A DNA stretch of 63,000 nt, from contig NZ_BAFS01000033.1 in NCBI RefSeq assembly GCF_000308415.1, positions 1 to 63,000 on the forward strand, in the 5' to 3' direction. The DNA comes from Nocardia asiatica NBRC 100129 (lineage in GTDB: Bacteria; Actinomycetota; Actinomycetes; Mycobacteriales; Mycobacteriaceae). The notes beneath the pieces were generated by a model. That model worked only from the letters and a program-made list of their open reading frames with translations, was not told where the DNA came from and did not search any database. Shown here piece by piece: positions 45,790-54,953 of this stretch. The position numbers were made by a program, and so were the translations under genes. The stretch's first letter is position 1, and each line of letters begins with the position of its first letter.

Positions 45790-47645
45790 CGCGATACCAC
45801 CGGTTCCACGGCCGGTCGGCTCGCGTGCGGATACCGGTCGTTGATCCGTGCCGCGCCCCAGGACAACGCCCACACGAGCACCAGGCTGCACAGCAGCACG
45901 ACCAGTGACGCCGCGGTGAACACCCAGGACGGGAAATCGAACGAGCGCTCCCGCTGCAGCACCGTGATCTCGGCGATGAACGGCCGGGTGAACGAGGCCA
46001 GGGCGGGGACTTCGTCGACGCCGATGCCCGGGTCGGCGGCCATGAAGATCGGCGCCGCGGTCAGGACGCGGCCGTCCTGCATGCGCAGGACGGTCTTCCA
46101 CGTTCCGTGCGCTGGAACGGGTTCGGTGGACACGTAGTGGCCGGGGCCCACCCGCTGCAGTCGATCCACGACCAGACCGCGACCGGGACTGCCGGTGCCG
46201 ATCCCGCCTTGCCAGGCCAGGATCTGCATCCATTCGGGATCCGCGCCGACGAGATCGGTCGGCGTCACGCGAACGTCCGCGAGCACCATCCTTCCGCCCG
46301 TGTCCGACGCGGCGTCGCGGAGGGTAACGGTGGCCTCGGCTCGCTCCGGTACGTCGGTGAGCAGCCCGTTGGCGGTCGCGGCCGCCACGATCACCACCGC
46401 GGCGACCATCAACCCGCGGCGCACCGGCGGACGTGGCAGCGGTTCCCCACGCAATGCCATGGCCAGCAGCGCGCCCACGACACCACCGGCGATGCCGGTG
46501 GGCACGGCCATCGCCAACAGTTCCGGCCACATCGCGGCGGGCCAGGGATTGACGAACATCGCACGCACCCACAGGGATTCCAGCCACAGCCCAACGGTCG
46601 CGATGCCGAGTCCGCACGCCGCGCCCCACCAGACGCGTCGCTTGGCCAACGGCAGCAGCGCCAGCAGTTCCACCACGACCGCGCAGCCGAGATAGAGCGG
46701 GAAGACGTTGCGCGGCGCGTCGATGATCGGCCCGCCGACCAGCACGGCCACCACCGTGCGGACCGAGGCGGCGAACGCGACCACGACCAGTGTGCTGAAC
46801 GGCCCGAGGCAGGCGCGGGCGGCGACCAGGGAGATGGCGGCCGCGGCCACGATCAGCATCGGTTGCAGGACAAGCCGGAACTGCTGCACGCCGAAGTCGA
46901 ATTCCACCTGGAACACCGACAGACCGATGAGCAGGCCGCCGAAGGCGAAGGACCGCAACAGCCACATGAGCCGTCCGTCGGGGCGGTCGGGTTCGGGCTT
47001 GCTGTGCCTGCCCTCGAACTCCAGCAACAGCACGCCGACCAGTGACAAACCGGCGCCGCCGATGAGCATCAGGTGGGTCGGGCCCCACAGCGTGACGTCC
47101 TGACCGAACAGCCGGTGCCAGATGTCGTCGAGGGGGAAGCCGATCAGCGCGTAGAGGCCGGCGCCGGCGATGAGGATGCCGCCGACGGGCGCGTACCAGG
47201 TACGGGTGATCCGCACCGCGGCAGCGCCGGGCTGCTCGTCCAACGGGAGCACGATCGCCGACATTCCGGCGGTGAACAGGAAGAACAAGCCCGCCAAGAT
47301 GAAGTAGTGCGCCGGATTCGCCAGCGGCCCGTCATCGCGTCCGTTGCCCACGTGCAAGCTGACGTCCCAGATGAAGCCCAGCAGGGCGGTCAGGATCGTC
47401 GCGAGGAACAGGGCGAGCGGTAGGGCGACCCAGCCCGGTCGATTGAACAGTCGCCCGAGCCGGTCGGCCACGCGCTGCAGCCACGTGATCCGGCGCGTGC
47501 GGTGCAGGTAACCGATCCACAGCAGCACAATGGCGACCACTCCGGCAGCGCCGGTCATCGCCGCTACCTGATCCAGCGCGGCTCCGCCGCCTTCGGTGCC
47601 CGGGGCGGCGAACCAGCCGGACGCATCATGCGCGAGTGCGCGCAC
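45786..47645 (-). CDS. Large polytopic membrane protein (first gene of membrane operon)
   Basis: The 619-residue protein has about twelve N-terminal helices (residues 30-420) followed by a periplasmic domain of about 150 residues and a final helix near 570-595. Features include ALLGFIWDVSLHVGNGRDDG, NPAHYFILAGLFFLFTAGMS, WGPTHLMLIGGAGLSLVGVL and RSFAFGGLLIGLSVFQVEFD; the His residues in VSLHVG, NPAHY and PTHLM are regularly placed. The extracytoplasmic part reads TVTLRDAASDTGGRMVLADV and AHGTWKTVLRMQDGRVLTAA. No family name is known to me. GTG 47645 follows GGAGGTCTCCC, and a palindrome sits 29 bases upstream. It heads the four-gene operon. Confidence 0.78.
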   Translation of the reverse strand: MRALAHDASGWFAAPGTEGGGAALDQVAAMTGAAGVVAIVLLWIGYLHRTRRITWLQRVADRLGRLFNRPGWVALPLALFLATILTALLGFIWDVSLHVGNGRDDGPLANPAHYFILAGLFFLFTAGMSAIVLPLDEQPGAAAVRITRTWYAPVGGILIAGAGLYALIGFPLDDIWHRLFGQDVTLWGPTHLMLIGGAGLSLVGVLLLEFEGRHSKPEPDRPDGRLMWLLRSFAFGGLLIGLSVFQVEFDFGVQQFRLVLQPMLIVAAAAISLVAARACLGPFSTLVVVAFAASVRTVVAVLVGGPIIDAPRNVFPLYLGCAVVVELLALLPLAKRRVWWGAACGLGIATVGLWLESLWVRAMFVNPWPAAMWPELLAMAVPTGIAGGVVGALLAMALRGEPLPRPPVRRGLMVAAVVIVAAATANGLLTDVPERAEATVTLRDAASDTGGRMVLADVRVTPTDLVGADPEWMQILAWQGGIGTGSPGRGLVVDRLQRVGPGHYVSTEPVPAHGTWKTVLRMQDGRVLTAAPIFMAADPGIGVDEVPALASFTRPFIAEITVLQRERSFDFPSWVFTAASLVVLLCSLVLVWALSWGAARINDRYPHASRPAVEPVVSR

Positions 47646-47673
47646 GGGAGACCTCCATCACACGAAGGATATA

Positions 47674-47694
47674 TATGTTACGAAAGGTATCATA
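47674..47694. promoter_or_regulatory. AT-rich palindromic operator of the membrane operon
   Basis: The 21-base palindrome TATgtTAC-gaaag-GTAtcATA is strikingly AT-rich in this GC-rich setting. It lies directly before the GTG of the 619-residue gene and 50 bases from the acyltransferase stop. It is probably a repressor site overlapping the -10 region. The regulator is not adjacent. Confidence 0.55.
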
Positions 47695-47745
47695 AACAAT
47701 GCCGGACCGGGGAAGGTGCGGCGGAAATCGCCGCATCGAGTCCGT

Positions 47746-48621
47746 TCAACCGACGATCGGCAAGTCGCGCTCTTCGTCCAGCCTGGTCAGCGTCCGCTGC
47801 ATGACTCCGGTGACGTGCCGGTAGGCCCGTTCCACATCGAGTTCCGGACCCAGTACGTCCCGCAGGTCGATCGGATCCAGGAATTCGACCGTGATCTTGC
47901 TGGGCAACGGCAGGTGCCCGGCGAGATCCCCGATGTTCAGTCCCCACGGCAGGGCGATCGAGATCGGGAACACCTTCAGCCGCAGCATCCGGTCCAGCCG
48001 CAGCAGGCGCGCGATCCGATCCCCGCGGGTGAGCACCAGTTCACTCTGCTGCGCACCGATGTTGACCACCGGCACGATCGGCACCCGCTCGTTCCAAGCC
48101 AGGCGGAGGAAGCCGGTGCGACCGGCGAAGTCGATGCGGTCCTCCTGCCAGGTGGGGCGATGCACCTCCCAGTCGCCGCCGGGATAGACCAGTACCGCCG
48201 CACCGTCACGCAGTGCCTGCTCGGCGTTGCCCGGGTCGGCGTTCACCGTGCCGAAGCGGCGCAACAACGACCCGATCACCGGGTAGGCCATCACCATGTC
48301 GTGGGCCAGTTGGAAGAAGGGCCGGTCCGGGCCGAATCGGCGAACGAACGCCAGGGTGGTCACCAGCACCTCCGGCGACACGTTGCCGCCGGAGTGATTG
48401 GCTACCAGCAAGACCGGCCCTTGCTGCGGAATCCGCTCCAGGCCGCGTACCTCCGCCCGGAAATACAGGCGGACCAACAGCCAGCCCAGGCCCATGGTGT
48501 CGGCGATGAACCGCGGGTCGCGATCGCCGGGATCGGCGGTGGGAACGCGGGCCTCGACTTGCTGGGCGACCCAGTTCGTCGCACGGTCGGCCGCTCCCGT
48601 CGCCAGTCGAAGGACATCCAT
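47746..48621 (-). CDS. Lysophospholipid acyltransferase family protein
   Basis: The 291-residue PlsC-like enzyme has no more than a weak membrane-binding helix. Motif 1 is NHSGGNVSPE, a variant of NHxxxxD in which the acidic residue is displaced; motif 2 is GSLLRRFGTVNADPGNAEQA and motif 3 VLVYPGGDWEVHRP. The NHSGG form is characteristic of the branch that acylates glycerol-phosphate or DAG-like acceptors, including mycobacterial and plant DGAT2-like proteins. ATG 48621 is preceded by a GCC-rich region without a clear ribosome site. It may follow the two envelope-protein genes upstream in one transcript. Confidence 0.87.
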   Translation of the reverse strand: MDVLRLATGAADRATNWVAQQVEARVPTADPGDRDPRFIADTMGLGWLLVRLYFRAEVRGLERIPQQGPVLLVANHSGGNVSPEVLVTTLAFVRRFGPDRPFFQLAHDMVMAYPVIGSLLRRFGTVNADPGNAEQALRDGAAVLVYPGGDWEVHRPTWQEDRIDFAGRTGFLRLAWNERVPIVPVVNIGAQQSELVLTRGDRIARLLRLDRMLRLKVFPISIALPWGLNIGDLAGHLPLPSKITVEFLDPIDLRDVLGPELDVERAYRHVTGVMQRTLTRLDEERDLPIVG

Positions 48622-48636
48622 GGGCCAGGCTTTCGG

Positions 48637-49362
48637 CTAGGCGCCGGTCGAGAGCAACTGGTCGAAGAACGCCCGGTAGCCACGCAAGGCTTGCCGCAGG
48701 CCCTCGGTGTCGGACGTGTCGCCCAGGCGCGCGTCCAGTTCGCGTTTGCGCTCCTGGTAGGTCGTGACCAGCTGCTCGATGGTGCCGCCGAGCAGCTCGT
48801 CGGCGCGGGTGACCGCGGCCTTCGGGTTGTCGACGAAGTTGACCTGAACTTCTCGCCACTGGGTGCGCAGGCGATCGAGTTCGGCTTCGGGGATCAACGG
48901 CGCGAGCTGGTCGCTGGGCGCGGAAGCGGTCGACGTGCCGTCGGATCCGCGGGCCACGTCTTGCCGAACGTCCTGGGGTGCAGAGGCTGCGCTGCTCTGC
49001 TGGGCAGCGGCGGCGCTGCGCTGCTCGGCGTCCCCGGCGAACTCCGCTCGTTCGGCGCGGGTAGCGGACGACCCGGCAGCGGCGTCCTCGCGTGTCACGC
49101 CGGAGTCGTCGTCCACGCCACCGGGCGCGTCCGGTTGGAAAGCAGCTCCGCTGGTCGCCCCGCGCTCGGAGTCGTCGATCCGGTTCACGGCCGGTCCGGT
49201 CTCGCGCCGGACCCCGGTTTCACCGACCGGCTCGGCGTGGGCGTCGCGGGGCCGATCCGTCGCTTCGCCGTACTGGCCGGGGCGCGACGCGGCGGTCTCC
49301 CCCGTCCTGGCCGAATCCTCTTCCGTCCTGGTGTGCAGCTGCCGCTCGGATTCGGTGCTCAT
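48637..49362 (-). CDS. Ala/Ser/Asp-rich protein with C-terminal paralogous domain
   Basis: The 241-residue soluble protein has an N-terminal 150 residues of low complexity, acidic and unstructured. The C-terminal 85 residues form a helical domain, LDRLRTQWREVQVNFVDNPK, AAVTRADELLGGTIEQLVTT and GYRAFFDQLLS. The same domain, RWVEVQERFIDDPAGALTEA... HYRELFKDLLG, is in the membrane-anchored protein encoded by the overlapping upstream gene (ATGA). The pair probably arose by duplication and may form a hetero-oligomer, one anchored and one free. The function is unknown. Confidence 0.75.
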   Translation of the reverse strand: MSTESERQLHTRTEEDSARTGETAASRPGQYGEATDRPRDAHAEPVGETGVRRETGPAVNRIDDSERGATSGAAFQPDAPGGVDDDSGVTREDAAAGSSATRAERAEFAGDAEQRSAAAAQQSSAASAPQDVRQDVARGSDGTSTASAPSDQLAPLIPEAELDRLRTQWREVQVNFVDNPKAAVTRADELLGGTIEQLVTTYQERKRELDARLGDTSDTEGLRQALRGYRAFFDQLLSTGA

Positions 49363-49916
49363 GATTTCACGTCCTTCTTCCCATGGTCGGCCACGCCGAG
49401 CAGATCCTTGAACAGTTCCCGGTAGTGCACGACCGCCGTGCGCCGGTCCTCGGTGGACACCTCCGCACCCCTGCGCGTCGCGATCTCGTGCGCGGCGCGA
49501 TAGTGGCCCAACGGCTCGGCGTGCTCCACGGACAGATCGGCGAGCTGCTGCTCGTAATTCTCCGTGGGGTAGCCGCGCTCGGCCATGATCGTGGTGACGA
49601 GGCGGTCGGCCTCGGTCAGCGCGCCGGCCGGGTCGTCGATGAATCGCTCCTGCACCTCGACCCAACGGGTGGTGTAGACCCGCTTCTCGTCGTCCGACAG
49701 CTCGCGTAGCCGCAGCTGCGCGTGTCTGCGCTCGCGTTCGGCGAGTTCTTGCTCTGCCGTCTTGCGGTCCTCGAGTTCCTGAACCGTCCGGTCGTACTCG
49801 GGGCCGAATCTGCGGCGTAGTCGCTGCCTGCGCACCATCGGCCAAACCAGGAACGCGAGAAGGGCCGCGACCACGATGGCGATGACGGCGATGATCACCC
49901 ATGCTCCAGCCGACAT
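49359..49916 (-). CDS. Single-span membrane protein paralogous to its neighbour
   Basis: The 185-residue protein begins MSAGAWVIIAVIAIVVAALL, one membrane anchor. A basic hinge (WPMVRRQRLRRRFG) and a coiled coil rich in Glu/Arg (YDRTVQELEDRKTAEQELAE) follow. The domain YTTRWVEVQERFIDDPAGAL and RLVTTIMAERGYPTENYEQQ, ending HYRELFKDLLG, also occurs in the overlapping downstream gene. This organisation is common in Streptomyces and Nocardia, but no role is established. The 230 bases upstream hold only a terminator for the glucarate operon. Confidence 0.78.
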   Translation of the reverse strand: MSAGAWVIIAVIAIVVAALLAFLVWPMVRRQRLRRRFGPEYDRTVQELEDRKTAEQELAERERRHAQLRLRELSDDEKRVYTTRWVEVQERFIDDPAGALTEADRLVTTIMAERGYPTENYEQQLADLSVEHAEPLGHYRAAHEIATRRGAEVSTEDRRTAVVHYRELFKDLLGVADHGKKDVKS

Positions 49917-50103
49917 CTTGACCTCCTTGCCGAGCTTGTTCGCAGGGGTAATGCCTCTTCTGGGTGGATCCAAACTCCTGATCTACGGCGTGTTGGGCGT
50001 ATCTGCCCCCGGCTCCCGATACGCGCCGACCGGTAAAGCACGTTTCGCCAGAAGTGATTTCGGCTTGCGAGCGGAATCGCCGGCGAGCGTGGCGGCAAGC
50101 AGA

Positions 50104-50132
50104 GGAGCCGCAGACCAATGGTCTACGGCTCC
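50104..50132. terminator. Hairpin after the gudP-gudD operon
   Basis: GGAGCCGCAGACCA-a-TGGTCTACGGCTCC forms a 14-base stem with one mismatch, 16 bases beyond the gudD stop. It would end the gudP-gudD transcript. Confidence 0.7.
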
Positions 50133-50147
50133 GTTCTGCCAATGACC

Positions 50148-51494
50148 TCAGCGCACCAGCGCAGGGCGCTTGCTGTCGAAGCGCCAGCCCGGCACGAGGT
50201 ATTGCATGGTCGCGGCGTCGTCCCGATCGCCGAGGCCCTCCCGGTGGTACAGCTGGTTGGCGGCGGCGACACGCTCCTCGTCCAGGTCGACGCCGAGTCC
50301 GGGTCGTGACGGCAGGGTGAGCATGCCGTCGGCGATGGGGTAGGGATCGCGGGTGATTCGCTGGCCGTCCTGCCAGATCCAATGGGTGTCGATGGCGGTG
50401 ATGGCGCCGGGCGCGGCCGCGGCGACGTGGGTGAACATCGCCAGAGAGACGTCGAAGTGGTTGTTGGAGTGCGAGCCCCAGGTCAGACCCCACGCATCAC
50501 ATAGCTGGGCGACGCGGACCGAGCCCGCCATGGTCCAGAAGTGCGGATCGGCGAGGGGGATGTCGACGGCGCCCGCGCGAACGGTGTGGCCGAGTTCGCG
50601 CCAATCGGTGGCGATCATGTTGGTGGCGGTGGGCAGGCCGGTGGCCCGCTTGAACTCCGCCATCACCTCACGACCGGAGTAGGAACCTTCCGGGCCCACC
50701 GGGTCCTCGGCGTAGGCGAGCACGTCGGTCAGCTCACGGCACAGTTCCACGGCCTCGCTCAACAGCCATCCACCGTTCGGGTCCAGGGTGATCCGCGCGT
50801 CCGGGAACTCCTCGGCGAGCGCGCGAACCGCGGCGGCTTCGTCGCGCCCGGCCAGCACGCCGCCTTTGAGTTTGAAGTCCCGGAAGCCGTAGCGTGCACG
50901 GGCGGCACGGGCCAAGGCAACCACCGCGTCCGGGGTGAGCGCGGCCTCGTGCCGGAGCCGCAGCCAGGTATCGGCGTCCTCGGGCTCGTCGGCGCCGCAA
51001 CGGTACGGCAGGTCGGTACGGGTGCGGTCGCCGACGAAGAACAGGTAACCGAGCACCGGCACCGCCGTGCGCTGTACGCCTTCGCCCAGCAGCGCGGCCA
51101 CCGGCACCTCCAGGTACTGCCCGAGCAAGTCGAGCAGGGCGGATTCCACGGCGGTGACGGCGTGTACGGTGACCCGCAGGTCGAAGGTCTGGCTGCCGCG
51201 CCCGCCTGCGTCGCGGGCGGCGAAGGCGCGGCGGATGTCGCCGAGCACGGCGTGGTAATCCCCGACGGAGCGGCCGAGCACCAATTCCGTGGCGTCGGCG
51301 AGGGTGGCGCGGATGCGTTCGCCGCCGGGCACCTCGCCCACCCCGGTGCGGCCCTCGGAATCGGTGAGGATCACCAGGTTGCGGGTGAAGTAGGGAGCGT
51401 GCGCGCCGCTCAGGTTGAGCAGCATGCTGTCGTGGCCCGCGATCGGCACGACGCGCATGCCGGTGACGCGAGGGGTGCGGGGCGAGGATGTCAT
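50148..51494 (-). CDS. gudD: D-glucarate dehydratase
   Basis: The 448-residue enolase-superfamily enzyme has an N-terminal capping domain ([40 protein letters not shown]) and a barrel with the base Lys in RDFKLKGG. The Mg ligands are in [16 protein letters not shown] and the later TNMIATDW, and the second catalytic base is in [16 protein letters not shown]. The [10 protein letters not shown] block identifies GudD. It converts D-glucarate to 5-keto-4-deoxyglucarate. The start overlaps the gudP stop by 4 bases. It is the downstream gene of the gudP-gudD operon under the local LysR protein. Confidence 0.95.
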   Translation of the reverse strand: MTSSPRTPRVTGMRVVPIAGHDSMLLNLSGAHAPYFTRNLVILTDSEGRTGVGEVPGGERIRATLADATELVLGRSVGDYHAVLGDIRRAFAARDAGGRGSQTFDLRVTVHAVTAVESALLDLLGQYLEVPVAALLGEGVQRTAVPVLGYLFFVGDRTRTDLPYRCGADEPEDADTWLRLRHEAALTPDAVVALARAARARYGFRDFKLKGGVLAGRDEAAAVRALAEEFPDARITLDPNGGWLLSEAVELCRELTDVLAYAEDPVGPEGSYSGREVMAEFKRATGLPTATNMIATDWRELGHTVRAGAVDIPLADPHFWTMAGSVRVAQLCDAWGLTWGSHSNNHFDVSLAMFTHVAAAAPGAITAIDTHWIWQDGQRITRDPYPIADGMLTLPSRPGLGVDLDEERVAAANQLYHREGLGDRDDAATMQYLVPGWRFDSKRPALVR

Positions 51495-52885
51495 GACCGG
51501 TTCTCCGAAGTGGTGACGGCGAGGGCGTCAGGGGCCGCCGGTGCGCGATCGGCGGGAGCGGCGGGAGCGGCGGGAGCGCTCTCGGCGGCGGATCGCGCTT
51601 CACGACGCACCAGCAACACCGACGCCGCGGCGAGGACCGAGGCCGCGGCCAGTGCGTACAGCCCCCAGGTCACCTCGCCGGTGGCCGACTTCACCAGGCC
51701 GAAACCGTAGGGCGCGACGAACCCGCCGAGGTTGCCGATGGAGTTGATGATGGCGATGGCCGGGGCCAGCACGAGCGGGTGCAGCCCGGACTGCGGGATG
51801 GACCAGAACAGCGGACTGGCGCTCTTGAAGCCCATGGCCGCGATGCACAGGAACACCAGGGCGAGCCACGGCGAAGTTATCGCGGCCAGGTAGGTGCCGA
51901 CCGCCGCGGTGAGCAGCGCGATGATCAGCAGCGGCCTCCGGTTGCCGGTGCGGTCGCCGATCCGGGCGGAGACGTACATGGCGATCACGGCGCAGATCCA
52001 CGGCAGGGAGGCGAGCAGGCCGACGGTGATGTCGTCGACGCCGTCGATGCGGCGGATGATCGAGGGCAGCCAGAAGGTGTTGGCGTAGATCGAAAGCTGG
52101 ATCGCGAAGTAGATCCAGCAGAACAGCAGGAGCTTCGGATCGGCGAGCATGCGCCAGCGTGACGCCTTGTGCGCCATGCCCGAATTGACGGCTTTGTCGA
52201 TCTCCTCCGCGGCAATGGTTTCACCGAGCGCTTTCCGTTCTCCCGCCGTCAGCCATTTCGCGTCTTCGATCCGGGAATCCAGGAAGAAGAAGGCGATGCA
52301 GCCGACGATCACCGAGACCATTCCCTCGATACCGAACATCCATTGCCAGCCGTGCAGGCCGGCGCCGCCGTCGAGCGAGAGCAGCGGGCCGGACAGGGGG
52401 CCGGAGATCGCGGCCGCGATCGACGAACCGGCGACGAACAGCGCGGTGGCGCGGCCGCGGTGGCTGTTGGGCAGCCATTTGGCCAAGTAGAAGATCACCG
52501 CGGGGAAGAAGCCCGCCTCGGCGGCGCCGAGCAGGAAGCGCAGGACGTAGAACATCGTCGCGTTCTGCACGAACATCATCGCCGCCGAGATCAGACCCCA
52601 GCTGATCATGATGCGGGTGAGCCAGACACGGGCGCCGAATTTCTCCATCATCACGTTGCTCGGCAATTCGAACAGCGCGTAGGCGATGAAGAAGACGCCC
52701 GCACCGAATCCGTACGCGGCGGCGCCGATGCCGACGTCCGCCTCGAGATATTCACGGGCATAGCCGATGTTCGATCGGTTGATCTGGTTGCAGATCAACA
52801 TGACGATGAACAGCGGGACTACTCGTCGAAAGAATTTCGATACGGCCGCATCCAGGTCCGCTGTCGGCTGCCGAGTGAACGACAT
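51491..52885 (-). CDS. gudP: Glucarate MFS transporter (anion:cation symporter family)
   Basis: The 464-residue, twelve-helix permease has [20 protein letters not shown] (the ACS family D/NRxN motif in helix 1), [20 protein letters not shown] and [24 protein letters not shown] segments. These are typical of GudP, GarP and phthalate-type transporters. The C-terminal tail is Ala/Pro-rich. ATG 52885 is followed by gudD with overlap. Uptake of D-glucarate or galactarate by proton symport is the expected role, inferred from operon membership. Confidence 0.9.
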   Translation of the reverse strand: MSFTRQPTADLDAAVSKFFRRVVPLFIVMLICNQINRSNIGYAREYLEADVGIGAAAYGFGAGVFFIAYALFELPSNVMMEKFGARVWLTRIMISWGLISAAMMFVQNATMFYVLRFLLGAAEAGFFPAVIFYLAKWLPNSHRGRATALFVAGSSIAAAISGPLSGPLLSLDGGAGLHGWQWMFGIEGMVSVIVGCIAFFFLDSRIEDAKWLTAGERKALGETIAAEEIDKAVNSGMAHKASRWRMLADPKLLLFCWIYFAIQLSIYANTFWLPSIIRRIDGVDDITVGLLASLPWICAVIAMYVSARIGDRTGNRRPLLIIALLTAAVGTYLAAITSPWLALVFLCIAAMGFKSASPLFWSIPQSGLHPLVLAPAIAIINSIGNLGGFVAPYGFGLVKSATGEVTWGLYALAAASVLAAASVLLVRREARSAAESAPAAPAAPADRAPAAPDALAVTTSENRS

Positions 52886-53010
52886 CGTCCACTCCTTTCG
52901 GTCGAACCACCACCGCGCTGCGCGGTGCTGTGGGAAGAGATCGTCGAAGCGAGTGACTCGCCTCACAGCACCGAACTTAGAGAGCGGGCACGATTCCCGT
53001 CCAACACCAA

Positions 53011-53934
53011 TTACGGATGAATCGATACAGGAAAGGTATCGGACGGTCGCTCCTCCCGTGCGCCCAACCCCCGCAGCAACCGCGCCAGCGCCGGGTTCTC
53101 GTTGTCCTGCCGCCAGACGAGATCGAGTTCCACCACCTGTGCGATCTCCGCCAGCGGCCGGTACCGCACGTTGTCGAAGCGCATGCCGGCCGCCGATTCG
53201 GGCACCAGCGCCGCACCCCATCCGAGGTTGACCAGGGCGAGGATGCTGTGCACCTGGGTCATGTACTGGGTGACCACCGGCACCACCGCCGCGGCATGCA
53301 GCACACTGGTCACCAGTTCGTGGAAGTAGCGCGCCTCGACCGGCGCGTGCATGACCATGTCCGCGCCGTGCAGGGCCGCGACCGGCAACGGATCGACCGA
53401 GGCGGCGAGCGGATGATCCCCGGGCACCGCGGCGATCAAGCCTTCGCGCACGAAGGTGCGGGCGCTCAGATCCGGCCGAGTGATCGGCGGGCGCACCATG
53501 CCCAGATCCAGTGACCCGTCCGACAGCGCCTCGACTTGGTCCATCGTCACCAGTTCGCGCAATTCCACGTCGACATCCGGCAGCAGGGTGCGCGCTGTCG
53601 CCAGCACCAAGGGCAGGCCCGAGTGCACGCTGGCGCCGGTGAAACCCACTCGCAGCACCCCGCCGGTGCCCGCCGAGACCCGGCGCACCGCCAGGGTCGC
53701 GCGCTCGGCCTGCTGGAGCAGGCGGCGAGCGTCCACCAGGAAGGCCTGACCGGCCCGGGTGAGCCGAACCGTGCGGTTGGAGCGATCGAACAGTTCCGCG
53801 CCCACTTCCTTCTCCAGCAGTTGGATCTGCCTGCTCAGCGGCGGCTGCGTCATCCGCAGCCGTTCCGCGGCGCGCCCGAAGTGCAGTTCTTCGGCGACGG
53901 CCACGAAGTGGGTGAGCTGCGCGAAGGTGAACAT
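53011..53934 (-). CDS. LysR regulator of glucarate catabolism
   Basis: The 307-residue LysR protein has the [23 protein letters not shown] and [20 protein letters not shown] at the start. The effector domain follows, reading [20 protein letters not shown] to [16 protein letters not shown]. It lies between the uptake/dehydratase operon and the divergent kdgD operon, and palindromes CGATAC-N7-GTAT(C/T)G sit at both ends of its gene. It is thus well placed to sense glucarate or an intermediate and switch on both arms. ATG 53934 begins at the conserved [10 protein letters not shown]. Confidence 0.9.
   Translation of the reverse strand: MFTFAQLTHFVAVAEELHFGRAAERLRMTQPPLSRQIQLLEKEVGAELFDRSNRTVRLTRAGQAFLVDARRLLQQAERATLAVRRVSAGTGGVLRVGFTGASVHSGLPLVLATARTLLPDVDVELRELVTMDQVEALSDGSLDLGMVRPPITRPDLSARTFVREGLIAAVPGDHPLAASVDPLPVAALHGADMVMHAPVEARYFHELVTSVLHAAAVVPVVTQYMTQVHSILALVNLGWGAALVPESAAGMRFDNVRYRPLAEIAQVVELDLVWRQDNENPALARLLRGLGAREERPSDTFPVSIHP
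53023..53041. promoter_or_regulatory. LysR site for gudP-gudD, inside the 3' end of the regulator gene
   Basis: CGATAC-aggaaag-GTATCG is a perfect inverted repeat 138 bases before the gudP ATG, within the last codons of the LysR gene. It contains a T-N11-A core (ATAC-N7-GTAT), as LysR sites do, and has the same design as the site at 53936. Confidence 0.7.
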
Positions 53935-53935
53935 T

Positions 53936-53954
53936 CGATACCGACCTTGTATTG
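53936..53954. promoter_or_regulatory. LysR site between the regulator gene and kdgD
   Basis: CGATAC-cgacctt-GTATTG, one mismatch from perfect, lies just behind the LysR start and 85 bases before kdgD. The same arms and spacing occur at 53023. It probably mediates autoregulation and activation of kdgD. Confidence 0.7.
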
Positions 53955-54038
53955 ATGGATATGCAAACAGTGTTGGACGTGAATCATAAGTCGTTCCTAG
54001 GGTGGGCTCAGCTGGCCCATCGAACAGGAGCGCCCACC

Positions 54039-54953
54039 ATGACCACTGCCGCACCGCAGGACATCGCCCGGAAACTCGGCTCCGGTCTGCTGTCCTTCCC
54101 GGTCACCCATCTGCGTGCCGACGGATCGTTCGACGACGCCGCCTACCGGGAGAACATCGCCTGGCTCGGCGGCTACGACGCGTCCGGCCTCTTCGCCGCG
54201 GGCGGCACCGGCGAGTTCTTCTCGCTCACCCCCGCCGAGGTGGAGCAGGTGGTGACCGCCGCGGTCGCCGAGGCGCCGGAGGGGCTGCCGGTGATCGCGC
54301 CGGCCGGTTACGGCACGGCCACCGCGATCGAGATGGCGCGAGCAGCCGAACGCGCGGGCGCGCACGGAATCCTGCTGCTGCCGCCCTATCTCACCGAGGC
54401 GAGCCAGGAGGGGCTGGTCGCGCACGTGCGGCAGGTGTGCGCGGCCACGGACCTCGGCGTGATCATCTACTCGCGCGCCAACGCCGCCTACACCGAGACC
54501 GCCGTCGCCGAACTCGCCGACCGGTGCCCGAACCTGATCGGGTTCAAGGACGGCATCGGGAACATCGAGCAGATGACCCGCATCTACGCTGCCCTCGGCG
54601 ACCGGCTCACCTACGTGGGCGGGCTGCCGACCGCGGAGATGTTCGCGCTGCCCTACCTGGCCCTCGGCGTCACCACCTATTCCTCGGCCATCTACAACTT
54701 CGTCCCGGAGTTCGCGCTCGCCTTCTACCGGGCGCTGCGCCGCGGCGACACCGAGTTCGTCCGCACCGCGCTGAACGACTTCGTCATCCCCTTCTGCGAC
54801 CTGCGCAATCGGAAGCCGGGCTACGCGGTGAGCATCATCAAGGCGGGCATGAAAGTGATCGGACGTCCGGCCGGACCGGTGCGCAGCCCGCTCACCGACC
54901 TCGACGAGGTCGAACTCGCCGAACTGGCCGATCTCGTGAAGAAAGTGAGCTGA
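54039..54953 (+). CDS. kdgD: 5-dehydro-4-deoxyglucarate dehydratase
   Basis: The 304-residue DHDPS/NAL-family aldolase-fold enzyme has [36 protein letters not shown] and a Tyr in [11 protein letters not shown]. The Schiff-base Lys is in [15 protein letters not shown], and [20 protein letters not shown] is near the end. The ANAAYT and FKDGIGN blocks are typical of KdgD. It dehydrates and decarboxylates 5-keto-4-deoxyglucarate to 2-oxoglutarate semialdehyde. AGGAG precedes ATG 54039, and the next gene starts on its stop (TGATG). Confidence 0.94.
   Translation: MTTAAPQDIARKLGSGLLSFPVTHLRADGSFDDAAYRENIAWLGGYDASGLFAAGGTGEFFSLTPAEVEQVVTAAVAEAPEGLPVIAPAGYGTATAIEMARAAERAGAHGILLLPPYLTEASQEGLVAHVRQVCAATDLGVIIYSRANAAYTETAVAELADRCPNLIGFKDGIGNIEQMTRIYAALGDRLTYVGGLPTAEMFALPYLALGVTTYSSAIYNFVPEFALAFYRALRRGDTEFVRTALNDFVIPFCDLRNRKPGYAVSIIKAGMKVIGRPAGPVRSPLTDLDEVELAELADLVKKVS

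Noticed and set aside
45601..47088. A long minus-strand frame ending in the 62-aa membrane protein
   Set aside because: Only its last 62 residues look real; the rest lies out of frame in the 619-residue gene and is Arg-rich.
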